The notes under the pieces were generated by a model. It ran no database searches. It was not told the origin of the DNA and was given only the letters and a program-made list of their open reading frames with translations. A program made the translations under genes and the position numbers. Shown one piece after another: positions 5,883-9,553 of a stretch of DNA of 9,553 bases. This DNA is from Armatimonadota bacterium (lineage in GTDB: Bacteria > Armatimonadota > Fimbriimonadia > Fimbriimonadales > Fimbriimonadaceae), in NCBI GenBank assembly GCA_023428805.1, contig JAEYWW010000381.1, forward strand, positions 1 through 9,553, read 5' to 3'. How positions within the stretch are numbered: the first letter of the stretch is position 1; every line of letters begins with the position of its first letter.

Positions 5883-6593
5883 TCAAATCACCTTCTGCAG
5901 CCACTGGGACACAGGGGACCCCCAGGAGGATTCGATGAACGCGGCAATCGTCGGGTCTGCCTGAATCCACCTCAAAATTTGATGTGGACGCGCGGAGAGG
6001 TCTGACTGAGACAAGGTTTCGGGCCACTCCATGCTCTCTCCATTGAGCCAATAGGGCATGGCGACATCTCGTGTCAAGTTCAAAAGTGGCCCGCGTCCCT
6101 CCAGCAATGGGCGCATCAGATCGAGTTCTTCAAGAATGACCTCTTCACGGGTCCCCTCGACGCTGGGCTGAAACACGACCGAACGAGTCGATGCGCTGAG
6201 CCGTCCCCTCGGTGTCGGGCGGTTCGGGTCGCCAAGCCCGAACTCCACGATCGACATGGATGTTTCCGGCACGGCTGGCTCGGGCTCGTCAACAATCTCC
6301 GGCGCAGGCTGGAGGTGGCGGCGCGCGCCGTCTTCGTGCAGGCAGAGGATGATGGCCGGACTGCCATCAAGCGCTTCGGCGGGGTCGCTGAAGCTGCGAG
6401 CCACGTGGCCGTAATCTGTGATTTCCAGACAGGTCCTCAGAAACCGGTCAAACAGATCCAGCCTTTCGCCGCTGCCATCCCAAAGCCGAATGTCCAGCGG
6501 CACGTCGCTGGGGCAGGAAGCCAGAGCGGCCACGATGTGCGGCCCTGCCCTCAGGCTTCCCACTCCCAAGACTGCGACGCTCGGCTGCGGCAT
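5883..6593 (-). CDS. Rossmann-fold protein, distantly GH4-like, function unknown
   Basis: This 236-residue protein has no signal peptide and is likely cytoplasmic. It opens with a dinucleotide-binding strand-turn-helix, VAVLGVGSLRAGPHIVAAL (6-24). A second strand, DIRLWDGSGERLDLFDRF (34-51), ends in an acid that could bind an NAD ribose. LDGSPAIILCLHEDGARRH (75-93) follows. This layout resembles the N-terminus of glycoside hydrolase family 4 and lactate-dehydrogenase-like folds. LLNLTRDVAMPYWLNG (170-185) could match the N-x-x-N-P segment of those enzymes, but without the N-P pair. GH4 enzymes are about twice as long, and I see no clear metal-binding Cys/His set, so enzymatic activity is uncertain. 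It starts 35 bp after the prepilin gene on the same strand and is probably co-transcribed. The ATG at 6593 lacks an obvious Shine-Dalgarno sequence. Confidence 0.75.
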   Translation of the reverse strand: MPQPSVAVLGVGSLRAGPHIVAALASCPSDVPLDIRLWDGSGERLDLFDRFLRTCLEITDYGHVARSFSDPAEALDGSPAIILCLHEDGARRHLQPAPEIVDEPEPAVPETSMSIVEFGLGDPNRPTPRGRLSASTRSVVFQPSVEGTREEVILEELDLMRPLLEGRGPLLNLTRDVAMPYWLNGESMEWPETLSQSDLSARPHQILRWIQADPTIAAFIESSWGSPVSQWLQKVI

Positions 6594-6628
6594 GGGGGAA
6601 TTCTACTTTGCCGCAGCCGATGGAGGCA

Positions 6629-7477
6629 TCAGAATCCCGCGTCGGGCACGAATCGGCGTGCATCCAGGTACTGACCCTGCTTCAATCCGGCTGCCCGGAT
6701 GAATCGCGCGCTCGAATCCGCGAATCCGTAGTTGGAGCCTTCTGTGAACCGATGCCAAACCTTGCGGGAGTCGTTGTTGGCGGTGCCGCCCCAGGTGCCA
6801 TTGGCGAAGTCCAGGGCGTCGAGACCCGTGATCAACTCAAGCGAGTTGTTGTAGAGGACTTCGGTGTTGGCCAGACCGGTCTGCCCCATGGTCCTCTGCG
6901 CGGCCTCTGCTCCACCGAAGAGGAGCACGAGGTCAGAAGGTGAACTGAACGCGCCCATGCCCGCACCTGACCCCAGAATCGTTCCCGCTCCATCACGCAC
7001 TCCGAAAACACCGGACGCTGATCCCACGAAGTCCGGGCCAAAGACTGCGGCGGCGTTCGCCTGGATGTCGGCGTCGTAGAAGCTGTTCACAAAATATGAC
7101 CTCTGCGGAGCGCTGTTGACCCCTGCTGGAAGGCTGGCGACAGGAACGTTGGGGTTCGCTCCACCTTCCGCCGGACTCTTCAGGATTTCACGGCTCTTGA
7201 GGTAGGGCTGGAGAGTCGGAGTCGATGACCAGAGCACGAAGGTGCTGATCGATGCATCGTAGGTTGCAGCCTGGGGAAGCTGATCGTCATTGTCGGATGC
7301 ATACATCTGCAGCCCAAGCCCGATCTGCTTCATGTTGCTGATGTCGGCGATCTTCTTTGCCGCGAGCTTGGCCTGGGCAAAAACTGGGAACAGGATGGCC
7401 GCCAGAATCGCGATGATCGCGATCACGACCAGGAGTTCAATCAGGGTGAAGCCCTGGAGTTTGGTTCTTTTCATCAT
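6629..7477 (-). CDS. Prepilin-type protein with type IV N-terminal methylation/cleavage domain
   Basis: This 282-residue type II/IV pseudopilin-like protein has a leader, MMKRTKLQG, ending at a prepilin peptidase site (cleavage after Gly9). FTLIELLVV follows, with Glu14 as the +5 glutamate needed for processing and assembly. The hydrophobic helix runs to about residue 36 and ends [10 protein letters not shown]. The next segment, [21 protein letters not shown] (48-68), is typical of the DUF1559-like pseudopilins of Planctomycetes and Armatimonadota. Near the C-terminus, [19 protein letters not shown] (242-260) matches the family's H-x9-DG element in altered form (H, 11 residues, then DS). The middle is rich in Gly, Ala and Ser. 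It may be a minor pilin or a secreted-scaffold subunit; the nearby PilT genes make a pilus role plausible but do not prove it. A second ATG at 7474 is an alternative start. Confidence 0.9.
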   Translation of the reverse strand: MMKRTKLQGFTLIELLVVIAIIAILAAILFPVFAQAKLAAKKIADISNMKQIGLGLQMYASDNDDQLPQAATYDASISTFVLWSSTPTLQPYLKSREILKSPAEGGANPNVPVASLPAGVNSAPQRSYFVNSFYDADIQANAAAVFGPDFVGSASGVFGVRDGAGTILGSGAGMGAFSSPSDLVLLFGGAEAAQRTMGQTGLANTEVLYNNSLELITGLDALDFANGTWGGTANNDSRKVWHRFTEGSNYGFADSSARFIRAAGLKQGQYLDARRFVPDAGF

Positions 7478-7482
7478 CTCAT
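7474..7482 (-). promoter_or_regulatory. Two-codon minigene overlapping the prepilin start
   Basis: On the minus strand, ATGAGATGA (Met-Arg-stop) ends over the prepilin start codons ATGATG. It lies 10 nt after a perfect AGGAGG, whereas the prepilin ATG lies 15 nt after it. Ribosomes could start at the mini-ORF and re-initiate. The sequence is certain; its use is speculative. Confidence 0.3.
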
Positions 7483-7492
7483 CTCACACAGC

Positions 7493-7498
7493 CCTCCT
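7493..7498 (-). promoter_or_regulatory. Distant Shine-Dalgarno sequence of the prepilin gene
   Basis: AGGAGG on the minus strand is a perfect anti-16S match, but it sits 15 nt before the first ATG (7477) and 18 nt before the second (7474). That is far longer than the usual 5-9. The GAGATGAG directly before the ATG may also contribute. Confidence 0.5.
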
Positions 7499-7520
7499 GA
7501 TCTGCCGCCAGGACGAGCCC

Positions 7521-7538
7521 CCTGGGAGATTTCCCAGG
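7521..7538 (-). other. Stem-loop in the prepilin leader (start-proximal)
   Basis: CCTGGGA (7521-7527) pairs perfectly with 7532-7538 around a 4-nt loop, 44 bp upstream of the prepilin start. It abuts a second inverted repeat at 7539-7564. No U-tract follows, so a terminator is unlikely; an mRNA leader structure or operator is possible. Confidence 0.5.
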
Positions 7539-7564
7539 TTGAACCCTTTCCACGCCAGGTTCAA
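7539..7564 (-). other. Inverted repeat in the prepilin leader (start-distal)
   Basis: TTGAACC (7539-7545) and GGTTCAA (7558-7564) are perfect inverted repeats separated by 12 nt. They adjoin the stem-loop at 7521-7538 without a gap. This could be a dimeric regulator's operator or an RNA stem. No promoter could be assigned with confidence in this divergent spacer. Confidence 0.45.
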
Positions 7565-7655
7565 ATGATCTGTTTCATAAGCCAGAGTTGCGCTCATAAA
7601 TTCCTCTTAACTTCGGCAGGGTAACGCCGGGGAGAAATCCTGCCGTCCAAACAAC

Positions 7656-9553
7656 ATGAGGCTGCCGCCGAGGGCCATGATCGCTTGCTTGCTGATGTTT
7701 CTCGGAACATCTCTGGCCACGGCGCAGCCGACCCCCACTCCTGTACGGAGCCTGCCTGTTCAAGTGATGGAGGCAGATCTGATCTTCATCGGCAGAATCA
7801 AGGACTTTGCGACGGTCAAAGACCGAGGCTTGGTCAGCCAAGTTGAGGTGCTGGAATACCTCAAGGGGAGCACGCCGAGCAGAAGCATTGAGACAAGGGT
7901 GTTTCTGCCAATCGATCAGCTTGCCGACCTCAAACGAAGCGGGGCGCATTTGATCCTCTTCATGCAGCAGGAGCGCATGGAGTACGCGATCCATTACCTG
8001 GCAGGGGAGGAAGACGAGCTTGCACCTCTCGCCGACTTCACTTTCCTCAAAGGCGGCCGCCAGATCGCCCTCAAAGTAAGGGAGTTGGTGAAGGAGCATG
8101 CGGGGAAGGACATGAAGGAGTCATTCCTGCTGCCGGTGCCCGAAGGCGAACTCAGGGCGGCCTGGATGGACCAACTGAGCGCATCCGGGCAGGCTACGAC
8201 AATGATCGCCGGCCTGTTGGTGCCGGTGGACCGCAGCCTGGAGAAGTGGGCTTATGCTGCCATAAGTTCGAAAAATGACCAGCACGTCATGAGGGCCATC
8301 AACGCTCTGAGTCATTTTCGTTCCCCGCAGGCTATTGATGCCATCCGGCCGTTTTTGAGTTCAAATCACGCCAGCATCATGTCTTCGGTCAATGGGATTG
8401 TTCGTCAGCGTTATCCCATTCGGGAACAAGCGGCCCGGCTTCTGTTCGAGTGGGGAGAGAAGTTCGAGAACCCGATTCTCGAAGAAACCACCGATTCCTA
8501 CGACACTCAGGAAGAGCTCTTCTGGGACGGGGACTCAACACGCGAGAGATTGCTTGTCCTCCGAAAGTTCAAAAAGCTGCGCAAGCTCTGGTTCTACAAC
8601 AAAACTCTCGGCTACGAAGAACTGAGTTTGATCGCGGCCATGCCGGATTTGATCGAGCTTGATTTGGGCAATTCCAAGCTGAAAGATGGCGATCTGGCGG
8701 CGCTGGCTGCGTCGCCGAATTTGACAATTCTCAATCTGGCGAATGTGTCGATCACCGATGCCTCCCTGCAGGACATCGCGAAGATCAAAAGCCTGCGGCA
8801 GATTTGGGTGGCTGGAACCGAGATTTCGCAGGATGGACTCAAGAAGCTGGCGCAAGATCGACCGGACATCAAGGTTCTCGGCACAGAAAATTTGAACGCC
8901 ATCATCCGCTATGCCGCCGCCAATGACCTGGCGGGGGTCCGGCGCGTCTTGGAGCGTGATCCATCCATGATAGCCGTGCGGGATGCGAGGGGATATTCTG
9001 TGCTTCACGCCGCCGTCACCGCGCGATCCTATGAGATGGTCAAGCTCTGCCTGGAGGCGGGAGCGGAAGTTGATGCGCTGACCGACGAGAATCTGACTCC
9101 CCTGCAATCCGCCTGTTCGGTCTATCAGATTGATGATCGCATACCGCATCTCCTGCTCTTCTACGGAGCGAATGCGAACCATGCGGACATCAAAGGCAAT
9201 ACGGCTCTGCACTACGTGTCATATTCGCCCAGTCCCGGGCTTCTCGGTCTTCTGCTGAACACTGGCGCCGACCTGACGGTTCGCAACGATGAACGAAAGC
9301 TTCCTTACGATCCAATCCGGGCATACCCTGCCGGGATCAAAGAGGTTTTTGAGGCGTTCATCAAAGCTCGGGATTCTGTCCCCAAGATCGTTCCCCAGGT
9401 TCGAGCGGATTGCCCGAATGTGGTCTACAATTCGTCGCCCGGAGACTTGACGGGTTGGACGACCGAACCGGTGGGAGCGTTCACAAGCGGTCTGCAATGG
9501 AGCGCCGCCCCTGCCCAGCGGCAATACCTCGGCCCATTCGGGCAGCAGAAAAC
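7656..9553 (+). CDS. Large secreted mosaic protein with leucine-rich and ankyrin repeats (3' end outside window)
   Basis: The frame is open from the ATG at 7656 to the right edge (632 residues, no stop). Residues 1-23 are a signal peptide (MRLPPRAMIACLLMFLGTSL, then ATAQ). Residues about 35-105 are beta-rich (ADLIFIGRIKDF, then VEVLEYLKGS), like NTR/TIMP-type domains often met in secreted proteins. Residues about 195-265 are helical and HEAT-like. Residues about 300-408 hold leucine-rich repeats (LIELDLGNSKL, LTILNLANVSI, LRQIWVAGTEI at about 24-residue spacing). Residues about 412-570 hold ankyrin repeats (GYSVLHAAV, NLTPLQSAC, GNTALHYVS). After 585 comes NSSPGDLTGW and QYLGPFGQQ, resembling the start of an extracellular beta-sandwich domain. 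No upstream in-frame start exists before a stop; Met8 (7677) is an alternative. No close Shine-Dalgarno sequence is seen (GGGGAG is about 20 nt away). A surface-binding role is likely but unproven. Confidence 0.85.
   Translation, partial: MRLPPRAMIACLLMFLGTSLATAQPTPTPVRSLPVQVMEADLIFIGRIKDFATVKDRGLVSQVEVLEYLKGSTPSRSIETRVFLPIDQLADLKRSGAHLILFMQQERMEYAIHYLAGEEDELAPLADFTFLKGGRQIALKVRELVKEHAGKDMKESFLLPVPEGELRAAWMDQLSASGQATTMIAGLLVPVDRSLEKWAYAAISSKNDQHVMRAINALSHFRSPQAIDAIRPFLSSNHASIMSSVNGIVRQRYPIREQAARLLFEWGEKFENPILEETTDSYDTQEELFWDGDSTRERLLVLRKFKKLRKLWFYNKTLGYEELSLIAAMPDLIELDLGNSKLKDGDLAALAASPNLTILNLANVSITDASLQDIAKIKSLRQIWVAGTEISQDGLKKLAQDRPDIKVLGTENLNAIIRYAAANDLAGVRRVLERDPSMIAVRDARGYSVLHAAVTARSYEMVKLCLEAGAEVDALTDENLTPLQSACSVYQIDDRIPHLLLFYGANANHADIKGNTALHYVSYSPSPGLLGLLLNTGADLTVRNDERKLPYDPIRAYPAGIKEVFEAFIKARDSVPKIVPQVRADCPNVVYNSSPGDLTGWTTEPVGAFTSGLQWSAAPAQRQYLGPFGQQK

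Noticed and set aside
1..9553. CRISPR array, insertion sequence, phage or tRNA/rRNA gene
   Set aside because: I saw no regularly spaced repeats, transposase or integrase motifs, terminal inverted repeats of an element, or tRNA-like cloverleaf.

Overview
The window (about 9.5 kb, GC-rich, with a mix of housekeeping and surface/type IV pilus genes) most likely comes from a bacterium of the Armatimonadota, probably near the Fimbriimonadales. The main clue is the prepilin at 6629-7477. Its N-terminal helix runs into [10 protein letters not shown], a signature that is abundant in pseudopilins of that phylum as I remember them. The taxonomic call is an inference from one motif plus general gene content, not a phylogeny.

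Left block (1-1540, minus strand): greA, then secE and nusG. secE and nusG share one base (TGATG) and end at a textbook intrinsic terminator (108-134). A Shine-Dalgarno-like sequence at the left edge (1-6, minus) fits a following gene such as rplK, the usual neighbour, but that gene is outside the window. A perfect 14-bp stem-loop lies between greA and secE.

Central block (about 1723-5873, plus strand, divergent from greA): a secreted, C-terminally anchored protein of unknown function, followed by three tandem PilT-family ATPases. All three keep Walker A, Asp box, Walker B and His box. The second and third carry the PilT retraction signature (AIRTLIRE / AIRNLIRE). The first lacks it and looks more like PilU. 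Genes 2 and 3 overlap, and they share a nearly identical 80-bp patch around Walker B that suggests recent duplication or gene conversion. No assembly ATPase, platform protein, secretin or prepilin peptidase is in view.

Right block: on the minus strand, a prepilin-type protein (6629-7477) followed 35 bp later by a short Rossmann-fold protein distantly like the N-terminus of GH4 enzymes (5883-6593), which converges on the third pilT. The prepilin leader carries two abutting stem-loops, a perfect but distant Shine-Dalgarno sequence and a two-codon minigene overlapping the start. Divergently, from 7656 to the right edge, a large secreted mosaic protein is open at the window end. It combines a beta-rich N-terminal region, possible HEAT-like helices, leucine-rich repeats, ankyrin repeats and the start of what looks like an extracellular beta-sandwich domain.

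I see no rRNA, tRNA, CRISPR array, insertion sequence or phage gene. The longest gene-free stretches are about 180 bp (1541-1722 and 7478-7655). The best candidates for something undescribed are the triple-PilT cluster with its unknown anchored partner, and the mosaic repeat protein.
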